From Spisula solida (lineage: Eukaryota; Mollusca; Bivalvia; Venerida; Mactridae), in NCBI GenBank assembly GCA_947247005.1, contig OX365955.1, forward strand, positions 45,363,822 through 45,427,821: DNA of 64,000 bases, read 5' to 3'. A program made the translations under genes and the position numbers. The notes beneath the pieces are model-generated. The model saw only the letters and a program-made list of their open reading frames with translations. It did not search any database and was not told the DNA's origin. Below are positions 1-12,700 of this stretch, piece by piece; position 1 is the first letter of the stretch, and each line of letters begins with the position of its first letter.

Positions 1-657
1 GTTATCTTCATTTCATACTTTAAGTCAGACATTCTAATAAGAAAACATGTGGACGACTGACAGGGGATGGAATGCATTGGAAGATTCCACGAAGATAGAT
101 ATGGCGATAAAACCTACCACACCAAACTCACACCAATCTCACCACATTTCACGTCCGAAATAGACATTCAAATTTATATGTTCCCGAATTGAGACATCAT
201 CCCCATTAGTGTTTGGCCTTATTTTTTCTGCGTTTGTATTTTCCTAGAATGTGTGCAATAAGGCTGTGTCTTGTGACTTTCGTTCTTCGTATACAAACGT
301 AATCCTTCTTCTTTAAAGCAAATTGTTATGAAATAAAAACAATGCTAAATGATACAGAATTACTAAATTACCCAAACCCTTATTACCGAAAAGCACAAAT
401 TAAAACTTTGATGACAGGTTATTTAGTAAATCAAATAACATGAGACCTACATTGGGACCCTTTTCTCATTTTTTCTCATTGCTAGTATTTGGTTGAACTT
501 ACAATATTGTTTCACACGCAACATTTATTGCATGTATCATGTCTCATTTTTATATAATTGTCATTGTCAATGTCACTGATTTTTTACATGCTTGTTTTAA
601 GGCTTATTCTGACACTTCTTCCCTCAACAACTTTTCTCATTGCTTGTATTGAGTTTA
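1..657 (+). repeat. Extra direct copy of the inner end of the left palindrome arm
   Basis: This stretch aligns by eye with about 8225-9035 in the same orientation. Shared landmarks include the 'ttcatatgttcccgaatt' type motif, the 'ttattaccgaaaa' motif, the 'catttattgcat' stretch and the final 'tattgagtt'. The right arm has the same block inverted at about 9840-10480. The block is truncated by the window start, so more copies probably lie upstream. A 75-codon open frame at 558-785 shows no protein-like features and is not called. Confidence 0.7.
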
Positions 658-1751
658 ATATGATGGCTTATTTTTCGTGGTTTTGCTTTTTCGCCGCAAG
701 CGAGCGAAAATGTATCAATGCGAAAAAGTCAACTTTGTCAACATGGCAGAAATTGATCGAAGACAAAGATGAGAATGTGAATTAGTGGAGTTAGCTTTAA
801 AATGACTCAAGTGATAAATGCCTCAGAATCATCACTGTATGTCATTTCATACGTTTATTTATCACGTTCTTCCCATTCTCTCTGTTAGGTCCATAACGAA
901 GTTCTATACGCAACCTTTCATATATGCCATTTGTTCCAAACCCATCCCCCACTGCAGGTCTATATATATGTTACCCACTCTTATTGTCCTTAACTTCCTA
1001 TTATCTCCCTCTGACCTCTCTCCTTTTGTTGATTTCACTCTCTTACACCTCCAATAATCATAATCAGTTTTAACTCTCCTACATTAATTAGTATGACGAC
1101 CCTTTCTGCTGTCACCCACCATTGCATTCCTCCTCATGCGGTCCGGGTTGGATATTTGTTTGACAGGATATATTCTTCCAAGGCATTGTCTATAATAATG
1201 TCATGTCGATAAGTAATCAGATGCATACAGGAAAACTGGACAAGTCAACAGTCGACCATCTTTTTGGCTGTTATCAAGTCCAGATTCCCTTGTCACTCTC
1301 TCGTCATCCTTATTATCACAATGAACCCCTCCCAGTCTTATAACTATTTCACGTTCCCACCAATTCAACGCATTGTTATTCAAACTGGACCATACAACAC
1401 TAGCGATTCTTTATTATACCAGACAGAAACATAAAAACCTATGTTGGGTATTTTATAGCTACAATAATAACACCAACATGGGTAAGCTCAAAATTTGTTG
1501 ACCCTGAAAACAAACTAATAGCTATTATTTCAATGTTTTTCTCTCTGTATTGTGGTAAGATCTCCGACCATATCTGATACGATTAGATGGCTTTACTCGT
1601 TGTGCTTTTACTTTTGACACCCAATCAACTAACATGCAACATTATTACATGAGCCAGTTTTTTTGGAACTTGTTTCTGACTAAATTTCACAAACATTTTC
1701 CTAAATGTTGTTCAGGGAGAATATATTAAGCTGATTGTGTTTGTACGTGCA
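658..1751. other. Unassigned AT-rich sequence
   Basis: No recognisable exon, RNA gene or transposon is seen here. Open frames at 818-1057 and 1201-1383 are short, AT-rich and without recognisable motifs. The stretch has no counterpart outside the right arm (after 15811), so it marks the outer limit of the inverted repeat. Confidence 0.5.
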
Positions 1752-3660
1752 TTTAAAAAAAGTGACCGCATTGATAGGACATTGAATAATAATGGTAGCG
1801 TACTTTAATTTGTATCAACTAGTCAATTAGGGATGGTTCAATTCCAAGTTAACCGTCAATTGACTGTTATGTGATAATTAAATCAGGATAGTGACGACAA
1901 AGGGTATAGTAGAGCGTATATAAAGCATTGTATTTATGTTCGTATCATGTAACTTCACTGGCAGTTGTGTCACTATCCATGTGTTCATCTATGGTACAAA
2001 CAAGTCCTCCTAGTCAAGCAATGTGTTTCATTCATATGGTAGGTTAAGATGCTTATCAAAGATTTAGTGTGTGGTGTCTGAACTACGCAGGTACTACTAA
2101 GTTCAATTAAGTACTTACTTAAATACGACTGACAATTTTCTACGATGGTATATTTGACAATTGTTCTCAAAATGATCACGTTTCAATTGATGTATGTGTC
2201 TATTAATGATGCATCATAATATAATTCAACACTAGCTTTTACTACACGTAATTGCATAACTGATGTTGAACACGCTTTTTTGTTAATTTGATTATAGTCA
2301 TTCACGTATCCATTCTACATATCAACGAATGTCAATTCTTGGTCATATGACATACAGTTAAAAATAATGAAATGTACACTGCTAATGCAAATACTAGTAG
2401 CAAGAAATTTGATTTAGCTAACATGTCAAAGTTTTGGTTATTCTGGACACCTTTCACTAGCAATTAGACTGTGTTCAACCTCAAGAGAATAATAATACCA
2501 TCTTGTGTGAAATGCAGCAGATTCGTGACTAGCCATAAACACTTTCACGTGCTGCTGTCAAATTATTTTCTTAAAATTTTCGATTATAGCCGGAATAATA
2601 AGCGCACGATACAATCAATGCTCAGATTGGTCACGTTTCGATGTGACAGTTTCAGCAAATTATGGTTCCATTACAGATGTGGACATCCATGGCTTCACCT
2701 AAACCATAGCATAGCATAGCGAATATTTTAAAATACTTATTCAGTGTGATTATTTTATTAGATTCTTATATAGGTACAACTATTCGTGATTCGACGCCAA
2801 AGGGAAGGAAATAGAAAGATGCGGTCTCTGCGTTTTAAGGCTGAATCGTGTTGCTATGGATTGGCGTAGAATTAAAATCCACGATTACTTGGTGCAGCCA
2901 TCGAATGTGACATAGATCTACTATATTATAAAACATATTCAACATAGACCCATGCATCTACAAGTTGTCATACTCTCAAAAAGTTTGTTTGAGTGTGACG
3001 CACAGGGTATCTGTTATTTCACGATCTAAGTAAGACAGTTCAATACAAGCAAGAGCATTCCGTTAATTGGAATTCACATTCTCTAGAAGTAGCACATCCA
3101 ACCAATTTAGAATACCAAAGGACTGTATGTGCATTTAATTTTTTGTGTTGAAATTCTACTTGTTATATAATAATGTTAACAAATAATGAGTTATTTGAAA
3201 CCAGTCATTGTTTCAAAGCTGTCATTTGAATAGAGGTTGTTATGCACTATTACTTATCCCCAAGCATCACAGTGCAGTGTTCTTGATGTAATAGGCACTT
3301 ATGACTAAATAAAAACTAGAAAGTGGTTGCGTCGAGGCATGAAACTGCAGATATGAAAGTATTGTCGAGGGTCAAATACTGTCGACATGCAACTCATTTC
3401 AATCACTACACTTCTTTTGTAAATGTTCTGTTACTGTGATAGACTCACACTTTGAACATATCCATCATGTACATATGTACTAATACCATGCCATGTTTTA
3501 TATTTGTCTAATGGCTCATAAGGACAGGTTGTATACACAAGGGTGACAATTTCCGCTCAGATTCATTTAATTAATTACGTTACCTGGCGATAAAACATTT
3601 GAATGTTAAGTGTTGAATATATTCAGCTTTGATACATGGTGTGTAGTACTTCTGTGGTTA

Positions 3661-3900
3661 CATTCGTGATTTTACAATCAGCTTTTTGATTGCTGAAACT
3701 GGTTCATTTAGAATTTCGACAGCTTGGACATTGGAGGATTATAACTTGTTTAGTAAGGCATTGTCCCTTTTATGGTTTTTATATTTTCTATGCTCGGCTG
3801 GTTCAGGTGGGCAATTGTGCCTTGTGTTTTTTCATGTTTTCTGTACTCGGCTGGTAAGGCTGAGTGATGCCTTCCCTGTATGACTCAATATTATCTTTTT
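3661..3900 (+). mobile_element. Interspersed repeat R1, insertion specific to the left arm
   Basis: This is a copy of an unclassified repeat family, here named R1, seen about 15 or more times in the window. Typical parts are a 5' section with 'gctgaaac' and 'gacagcttggac' motifs, a central run of ~50-bp subrepeats built on 'tgctcggctggtt' and 'gggcattgtgc', and a 3' end 'gccttccctgt.tgactyaatat'. The right arm (13890-13930) is continuous across the equivalent site, so insertion followed arm formation or was lost there. No coding capacity or clear terminal repeats are seen. The class is unknown; a non-autonomous Helitron-like or SINE-like origin is possible. Confidence 0.65.
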
Positions 3901-6900
3901 ATAAGATAGAAATATAACCTTTCGGATAGTCTGTGTATGGTTTATTTTATTTGAACATTTATAATTCATATGTATAACATAAACATAATGTACTATCCCA
4001 TTATCTATATCCTGTATATTACTAGATATAAAGAGTTTACGTTTTCAATAATACCGAAATATAATTTTCAAGCTGTTTATTATTTCATTTTACTCATATT
4101 TCGATACTGCCATTATAATACTATATTAAAATTATAATGTTATTACTTTAAAATTCTATTGAATACTACCTTCCCTGTCCGATATATTATTACATTTTCC
4201 ACTCTAACATATCGTCTATAAATATAACTTGTACTGGACGTATAAGTTTTCAACTTGCTGGTAAACGTTAAACCATTAAAATTCTCTTTACAGTCGTCGT
4301 TGTTAGAATTTGTGCAGTTGTCCAATATTTCTTCATTTGCTTCAAGAATTCCTGAAAGTCTTCGGATATGTCAGATAACAATTCGTGCTGGATGCATCTT
4401 TCCTTGACAATTGATATTGACTCCGATTTGTATGGAAACATTTCAAGTGAATGAATGAGTTCGGAGTTAGTGAGGACATTTAGTGACTTTCATTAACTAC
4501 CGCACATTCCGAAAGTCGATGAGAAAGGAATCGCATGGGTGTTATTTACACGCCTTTACTTAGCTAATGATGATTAACTACATGAACTACGACACATCTC
4601 ATTGGATAAATGCAAATTAACCTAAGTTTCTGAAAAGCGTTCCCCTTCATTTCCCCTGATACAGTATTGCCGCATATCCCTCTACATTAGTCTGTATGAT
4701 ACCATGTGAAATAGTAAAACACATAATTCTAGCTGTATGAAGCTCAATCCAAGATCATATTAATTTCCCACTGAGGAAGTATATTATACAGTAAAACATA
4801 TTTATAAAGCCCATCTCAATAACAAGATTAAATGAATATTTCGTAATAACTTGGCAGTTTAAGCTTTCTGAAACATCTACATGTGCAAACGGTCGCAGTT
4901 GTGCCGAAACTGCACCAAACACGTGACACAGAATACCGAAAATACAATTTTCAGTACAATTCCCTTTCCCAAAACTAGCATTCACACACACTGTATCAAT
5001 TGCAATTTTATACGAGATGGTGCTCCTGAAAACTTTGGTTAAGGATTTGAAGTTTCGGAATTAGGAAATGGTGCCGTCAATAGTAACTTCGCTTAGGTAC
5101 TTAAACAACTAACATCAAATGAGCGCATCTCTCAGAAAACTACAAACAAAACCAATATCCGTCCCAAAAGCCCATAAGACGTAAAATACAAACAACAATG
5201 ACCGTCCTTCATGATCGTACGGGAAAAAATATTAAATATACCTAATTGGCATTGTGTATAAAATTGTCAATATTAGGCAAGTAGGCAGAAATTAGAAGTT
5301 AAAAATCCTAAGAATCAGTCAAATGTATTCAATTTATGCATGCTATGACGTTATGGGGTCCGATTATAATTGTTGCTTCGTTTGTTCTTGGCATTCAATT
5401 GATGTGCAAAAAGTCTAGTTCCGTTAATAACCAAACCAACAGCATCGAAATGTATTATAATAACAATCGATATTTCCACATGATAACCGAATCATAATCA
5501 CCGTAATGCATTATCACACGGTAAATGTCCATATTAGGGCTTAAGTAATGGTAGTTACTACAGACGGGAGGTCTAAAACCGCATCATAACGAATAAACAC
5601 GTTTTCATTCGCTAAATTGATTTCAACTAAAAGTCGTAAATCCATATTGAAGACTTGAGCTGTTATTTAATTCCTTTAGAAAATCCCAAAGATGCTACAA
5701 TTAACTAACAGTCTTGATTTTATTTTTTTAATGTTGGAAATTCTGTCCGTATGGATTGCTCTTAAGAATTTTATAACCCCGTTGTAAATCGCATACGCTG
5801 CCTGTTATGCCAATATGACCATGTTTTATTCACCGACAAAATACAAGAACAGAGTTTTTATTTCGATTCTAAACACGATACTATCCCGCACTATTTAACT
5901 GTACGCATTCCATTTTCACCCATTTGACATTTAACATAATTCCACGCTGAAATTGAGTGGCTTATTAGCTTTTACAATTACCTCCCTCGTTAATGAAAAC
6001 GACCTTCGTAATTTTCTGAAGGAAATAACACATTTTAAACATTGAAACAATTTTAATAACACGAGTATAGGGTAGCTATTTAATGAAATGAAAAATATAA
6101 ATGAATTGATTATCAGAAGTTTTTATGAAACCTAGTTTCGAGATTATATTGGAGTTTCTAAAAATAGATGCGTCATAGCTGTAGCACTGGATACCAGTGA
6201 ATCTTGCCTTGTCATCGCGTTTCGTTGAAGATTTACTATAAATTTTACGTTCATTCATTCATAAATATGTCACGTGATACGGGGCGTAAATAGTAACAGC
6301 CAATTTGATACCATGTTTTATGGGGGTAATAAAACATGGCCATGTCCGCTCTATATTTAATGGATTAATCCGCAAATCGTGTTAGAATGATCTTTACCCT
6401 ATGTCCATGAACAGGCGATTTGCCGAAAGTACACAAAAGTACTCATGACGTAATTCTTCAGGGAAAATAGGCATATATGCATTATTGCTGCCTAATTATT
6501 CCGTTTTAATTAATAAATATATAATATATTGTATTAATTAAATGTGTTACTACTACTGTGCATTGTTTTTGTTTTTATTATATTCATATATGTATATTAG
6601 CTTCAATGACAATGTTTACCAGTATATAACGACCAGTACTAGCCTCTTCAAGGTACATACGCACACAGACTTGCCATTAAGACCACTTTTTGTCAGAACG
6701 GTCTGTGGTCTTAACGGAACGTTACAGTAGTTTTATTACTTGTGGAAGAGGTCAAAATACATATAACAATTTGCCGACGCTCATTAAATACAAACGTCCA
6801 ACTGTGCGCCAGACAATGTTGCAATTACTGCTGCTAAAAAGACACTCAATGTCACACTTCGTATGCGATCATGCGGCGATATATATGATAATGACGTATT

Positions 6901-6944
6901 AAACACAAGCAAATGTGCAAGTATGATTGTTGCATGCTGAGTAT

Positions 6945-7366
6945 AAATATACCAGATTTATATAGCGACCTTTTCATGCGAACGCACGTTCAAAGGCACT
7001 TTACCCATGTTGCAACCACAAGGGCGCAGGTGCATCCTCTACCAGTGCAGATACAGCATGATCTGACCAGAGGAAAAGACTGAGAGAAAGCCCCTAAAGG
7101 GAGAGAGAGACATTAGATACAGGCATGTCCGGCGCTGCAGAGGTGCGCCTAGCTCTTATTTCGAATAGACAGTCTGGTTTTTTAATGTGCCCGGTGTATA
7201 GCACCGATACACAGCTTCCTGGCACTTCCAGATACTTTGCAGACCACAAGGCCAGATATAGCGGGACATATTATAAATATTTCAGAAATGTCAAGTTCCG
7301 ATGCCAGGGATTGAACCCACGACCTCTGGATTGACAGCCCAGTGACCACTGAGCTAAATCCGCTTA
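6945..7366 (-). mobile_element. tRNA-derived SINE (type 2), insertion specific to the left arm
   Basis: On the minus strand, 7366-7290 forms a tRNA-like head. It has an A-box-like 'tagctcagtgg' and a B box 'gggttcaatccc', with a loop that would present GTC. The body includes 'gtgtatagcaccgatacac', shared with 51575-51890. The far end (6949-6990) has 'agatttatatagcgacc', a motif also present inverted at about 13780-13810. The right arm reads straight across the site, joining counterparts of 'gctgagtataa' and 'ctgaactagttct' near 11315-11350. A clear target-site duplication was not found. Confidence 0.75.
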
Positions 7367-8057
7367 TGTAAATCTATCTGAACTAGTTCTGTAATGTTAC
7401 TGTAGCATGGTCTATGCTTTTAAAATGTAGAGCATGCTTGAAAAGTATGACAATCAAACAATGTCCTTTGTTTAGGGTTGATTTTGTCGTTCCCTGATGT
7501 GCTATCTGTTAGATATGAGTTAGCAGGTTGTAATTCTGTATTTGACACACCCAGTTACACATGCTTTCACTTTAAATCTAGGATGCATGCTAAAATGAAA
7601 TAAATGTACTAAATGCTATTGTTAAGGCATGTAACAGGAAGTTTGGTCGTTATGGTTTACTGACATTTAAAAGAAAGCGACTTGTATACCATATTAATAC
7701 CATACATAATTATTTAGCATATGTGTGTGGTGCGGAAGTACCGAAGTGGAATATAGATATAGACTTTAGGTTTCCTTCTATGTTTGATTAATCACTATAA
7801 GTTAATATCCGCAATTTCGTGCATTAATAATCATTCTTGCTAATTCTTAGTACAAAGTTATGCCCATGGCATGAGGTTTTGGAATCATTTTTACATCTTT
7901 ATTTGTCTGTTACAATATATTCCCAATAAAGGACACGGAACTGGAGAAATTCTATTTCATAATTTTAAGTCAGACTAGGGCAGAACCATTCAGAGTTTAG
8001 TAATTTAAACTAGGTTCCACCCAATTTACGACTGAGACTTAGGCTTTCGCGTTTAGT

Positions 8058-8172
8058 GATGTGTTGGACATTGCGCCGTGTATTTGTGGTATTTGATGTT
8101 TTTATGTTGTCTGTAATCGGCCGTTTTAGTTGAGTGCTGCCTTCCCTGTCCGATTATCTATTACCTTTTATA
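8058..8172 (+). repeat. R1 interspersed repeat fragment
   Basis: It contains the R1 3' landmark 'gctgccttccctgtc' and a degraded 'ctgtaatcggccg' subrepeat. An inverted counterpart lies at about 10490-10655 in the right arm, so this copy predates the palindrome. Confidence 0.6.
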
Positions 8173-8965
8173 AAATAAGAACATATCTGGACTGCGGACA
8201 CGTGATGATATCTATAAGGTGGTGACAAATTGGCGGCAGGTTAGATAGGTGAATTAAAACATACCACATCCGATCAGGGAGCCTCAGTAATCTCACCCAC
8301 TTCACGTCTAAAATTAATATTTCTATTATATTCTGAAAATCGCATCAAATTCATATGTTCCCGAATTTAGACATCATTATCACCCAATATCGATTATTGT
8401 TTGACCTTTGTCCGTTTACCAACGGAATCCTTCTTTAAGCGATTTGTTTCGAACTAATAGCGTTGCCACGCTATAATGTAATGTAAGTGGAAAATTCCAA
8501 TGCCCCATGGCTCAAGAGGAATATATTTCTGACTGAATATAGCTTTAACTGTTATGTAATGGTCTGTGGTAAGTGTTGTCTGGGGAGAAATGTCTGTGAT
8601 GTTTATAACACCATCTAGCGTAATGATTGGTATTTGATTCTTATATACCTTAGGGATTTGCTAATACCAGGGAAACAACTGTATGAAAACGTACATACAG
8701 ATGATTCCAAATCGTATATCGAACACACCCGATGCTAAATGCAAAAGAGATACTAAATAACCCAAAACTTTATTACCGAAAACGCATGTTAATGCTTTAG
8801 TAACTGGTAATGAAGTAAATCAACTTTCTCATCGCTAGTATTGAGTTAAACTCAATCTGGTATCACAAGCAATATTTATTGCATATATCATGTTTTCGTG
8901 TCACCGAAAATGTTGTATAACGTAAAATGTCATGACTGACATTTTCTATGTCACTGAAACTTTCC

Positions 8966-9704
8966 CGTTGATGAATGTGTGGTTTATTTTGACACTTCTT
9001 CCATTAGCAACTTTTGTCTTTCCTAGTATTGAGTTAAACCTGGGCTGGTATTCACAAAGCATCTTAGTGGAAAACTTAAATATTCTGACTTAAGTCAAAA
9101 CCTTGGGTTGCGCATATTTCCCTAACATTGAAGATTAACCCATGTTTTCTTAGTGATTATTGTAGCTCTTCCTACAATGCTTTAAACCTATGTCACAGTT
9201 CAATAATTTTGAGTATCTTATTTAGCTGACACACTTAAGAAAATTTAATGTTTTTAAGAAAATTTCTACTAGGATGCTTTATGAATACCAGCCCTGATCT
9301 AACTTTTAAGCTTGAAACTATACCTAACAACTGTGGTCTGATAAATGAGCTGTGAGGTTGTTCTGTCTACATCATTGATCTCAGTCTATGGACCAATGAG
9401 ACACATTTACACACATAAATTGCAAGTAACTGTTACTTTTTTTTCTTTTACCTCTGCTGTTTCGTCTGCGTTCTGCGTTCCATGTTTGATTTATTATTAT
9501 CCTTGTAAATTAAAAGTAATTATTTGAGTAAATATGGGTGAGGTATTATTGTGATTGGAATGCATGTAGATGAAGCCATGGAGTAAAAATGTCTTGATGT
9601 CGAAATTATACTGAAGGACAAACGAAATAGTCACTTTGTAGATATAATAACGACTTTCTTTAGTGTGGATTACATATTTGACAGCAATGTAAATTTTCAA
9701 TATG
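8966..9704. other. Spacer of the inverted repeat
   Basis: This ~740-bp loop separates the two arms. It contains a second version of the 'tattgagttaaac' motif at 9025, a small inverted-repeat element (9040-9296) and otherwise unassigned AT-rich DNA. The open frames at 9345-9527 and 9497-9700 look random. Confidence 0.75.
9040..9296. mobile_element. MITE with CTGGGCTGGTATTC / GAATACCAGCCCTG ends
   Basis: A 257-bp element with ~27-bp imperfect terminal inverted repeats. The left end reads ctgggctggtattcacaaag and the right end closes in the reverse complement, 'atgaataccagccctg'. A second full copy is at 34318-34582, and a degraded or partial copy at 40295-40445. Termini beginning C(A/T)GGG are compatible with hAT-type elements, but no 8-bp target duplication is visible at either full copy, so the superfamily is open. 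Confidence 0.8.
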
Positions 9705-12700
9705 ATCCACTAATCATTGAAAATGATAATCATGATATTGTACGTTACACAACATTTTCGGTGACACAAAAAATGATATATGCAATAAATATTGCTTGTG
9801 ATACAAGATTGAGTTTAACTCACTGCTAGCAGTGAGAAAATTTGTTAAGGGTCCCAATGTACGTAGGTATCATTTTATTGGATTTACTGCATGACATGAT
9901 ATAAAGTATTCATATGCGTATTTCATAATAAGGCTTTAGATAGTTTAGTTATTCTGTATTAATGTTCGAAATACCATGTGGAATCATCTGTAGGTTTTGT
10001 ACAGTTTATTCCCTGATATCCCTCGAATCCCCTAAAGTATATAAGAATCAAATACAATTCCAATCATTAAGCTAGACGGTGTTATAAACATCACAGACAT
10101 TTCGCCTCAGACGACACTTACCACAGACTATTACATAACAAATAACGGTATATTTGGTCAGACATATATTTCTCTTGAGCCATGGGGCATTGAAACTTTC
10201 CACTTACATAACATTATAGCGTGGCAACGCTATTAGTTCATAACAAATAGCTTAAAGAAGTATTCTCTTGGTAAACAATAATCGAGATTGAGTGATAATC
10301 TTGTTCTAAGTAACATATAAATTTTGATGCGCCTTTCAGACTATTATAGAAACATCGACGTGAAATGGTCATGAGATAACTGACATTCTCTGATCGGATG
10401 TGGCGGAATTTAATTGCCCTATCTACCCTCCTGCCAATGTGTCACCTCCTTATAGATTTCATCATGTGTCCGTCGTCCAGAGAAAAGATAGCAAAGAATC
10501 TGACATAGACGGCTGCACTTAACTCAAACCGTGGAGCACAGAAAACATAAAAACATCATATACTACAATTACACACAATGCCCAACACATAACTAAACCA
10601 GAAAATGACCTTCACCGCAAACATCCCAGGTCCCAGCGGTCTAAAGGCTGAATGGCCTAGTTTAAATTAAAAAAATGTCTAGACCAAGTCTGACTTAAAA
10701 TTATGAAATGGAAATAACACTTTTTAATAATTCACCGATATTCTCCAGTTACATGTCCTTTATTTGGATTACATTGTAGCATAAAAATCTTGAAGTTAAA
10801 AATGATTTTATAACCTCAGGTCATGGACCTAACTTTATACTAAGAATTAGCAAGAACGTTTATTGATGCATGAAAAAGCGGATATTAACTTATAGTGACT
10901 AATTAAACATAGAGGGAAACCTAAAGACTGTGATCAATATTCCACTTCCGTACTTCCGTGATACCACACACAGATGTATTGGCTGTATATCGCTGTACGC
11001 TATTAGTTTGAAGTATACAAGTCGCCTATTTTTATAGGTCAGTAAACCATAACGACCGAACTTCCTGTTACATGCCATAACAATACCATTTAGTACATTT
11101 ATTTCATTTTAGCATGCATCCTAGATTTAAAGTAAACTCGTGTGTTACCGGGTGAGTCACATTAACAAATTACAACCTGCTAACTTATATCTAACAGGTA
11201 GCACATCAAGGAAACGACATTAACAAACCCTAACCAAAGGAACTTGTATGAGTGTCATCATTTTCCAAGCAAGAATATTTTAAAGGCACAGAGTGTGCTA
11301 CACTAACATTTCAGAACTAGTTCAGAGAGGCTTATAATCAGCATGCAGCAATCATACATGCACATTTTCTTGTGTTTAATACGTCATTATCATATATATC
11401 GCCGCATGATCGCATAGGAAGTGTGACTTTATGTGTCTTTTTAGCAACAGTAATTGCAACATTGTTTGGCGCACAGTTGGACGTTTGTATCTAATGAGCT
11501 TCGGCAAATTGTTATATATATTTTGACCGATTCCACAAATAATAAAACTAATTACGTCATGAGCACTTTTGTGCACTTCCGGAAAATCGCCTTTTCATGG
11601 ACAAAGGGTATAGATCAATAGAAGATATTTACAATAATAAGATATATAATTTGTCAAGCGACCCGGTTCTACAGAAACTTGCAAGTGCTAATCAATGGGT
11701 GTCTAAATAAGCGCTATATAACAAACACTATCTATAAAGGACCACCAAACACTATTGATAATATCTCTTTATTATATCTCATGTTTCGTATACATTTAAG
11801 GAATTGAAATTACATTATAACTCAATGCTTGAATGCGTGAACAAATTTTGTTTGTGCATAACAATCTTGTTTTACTGATGACCGAACAGAAATTAGTATT
11901 TTCGACAAATCACGTGTTTGTTGTTTTTGTGATTCTCGTTAGTGTCGTAGTTTCTTGCTCGCCATATTGGCTCAACAGACAGCGCATGCGATTTACAACG
12001 GGGCTATAAAATCCTTAAGAGCAATCAATGCGGACTGAATTTCCAACATTAAAAAAATAATATCAGGACTGTTAGTTAATTATAGCATCTTTGGGATTTT
12101 CTTAAGGAAATTAATTACAGCTAATGTCTTCAATGTGGATTTATGAGTTTTAGGTGAAATCAATTTAGCGAATGAAAACGTGTCTATTCGTTATTATGCG
12201 CTTTTAGCTTTTAACCTTTTTGCACATCGATATTATGTCATGTTTAAACGAAGCAACAATTATAATCGCACTCCATTACGTCATGTTATACATGAATTGA
12301 ATACATTTGACTGATTCTAAGGATTTTTAACTTCAAACTTCTGCCAACTTGCTTACGCGTCATTTTGTAACTCACATTTGAATTATTTGTTACTCCGATT
12401 GTATTTTTATGGCAAAAGTTATTTATATTAGTCGTGACCATCCCTCTGGTGTAGAAGAACAATGATCCGTGATTTAATGCACTTGATGCAATGCCTAATG
12501 GCGCTATAAATAATGTATAATAATTAAATGTCGAGGAAAAAATACCAAATCAGACACATGTAATGCCCGTGAGTTTGAAAATGACAACCATGAGCTTAAA
12601 CGACTCACAGCACCATTATTGGGAAACATGATTAATGATGTATGTTAAAGTTACATGTTATATTTGGTGTTGGAAATTAAGCACTCGGTGGAATGCGGAT

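Larger units (their letters stand above)
1752..8965 (+). repeat. Left arm of a ~14-kb inverted repeat (palindrome)
   Basis: Read in reverse complement, this arm matches 9705-15811 over its full length. Landmarks pair in mirror order: 1840 with 15715, 2520-2710 with 14830-15050, 5300-5420 with 12240-12350, 6720-6900 with 11370-11560, 7500-7560 with 11150-11210, and 8823-8960 with 9705-9840. Identity looks roughly 70-90% by eye, with many small indels. Left-only insertions are an interspersed repeat (3661-3900) and a SINE (6945-7366), which explain much of the ~1.1 kb length difference. Open frames at 2471-2719 and 6690-6902 persist in the right arm only because the DNA is similar, so I do not call genes. 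Confidence 0.88.

Noticed and set aside
7290..7366. A genuine tRNA gene on the minus strand
   Set aside because: It has A- and B-box motifs, but it is fused to a SINE body, its stems are imperfect, and the insertion is absent from the other palindrome arm.
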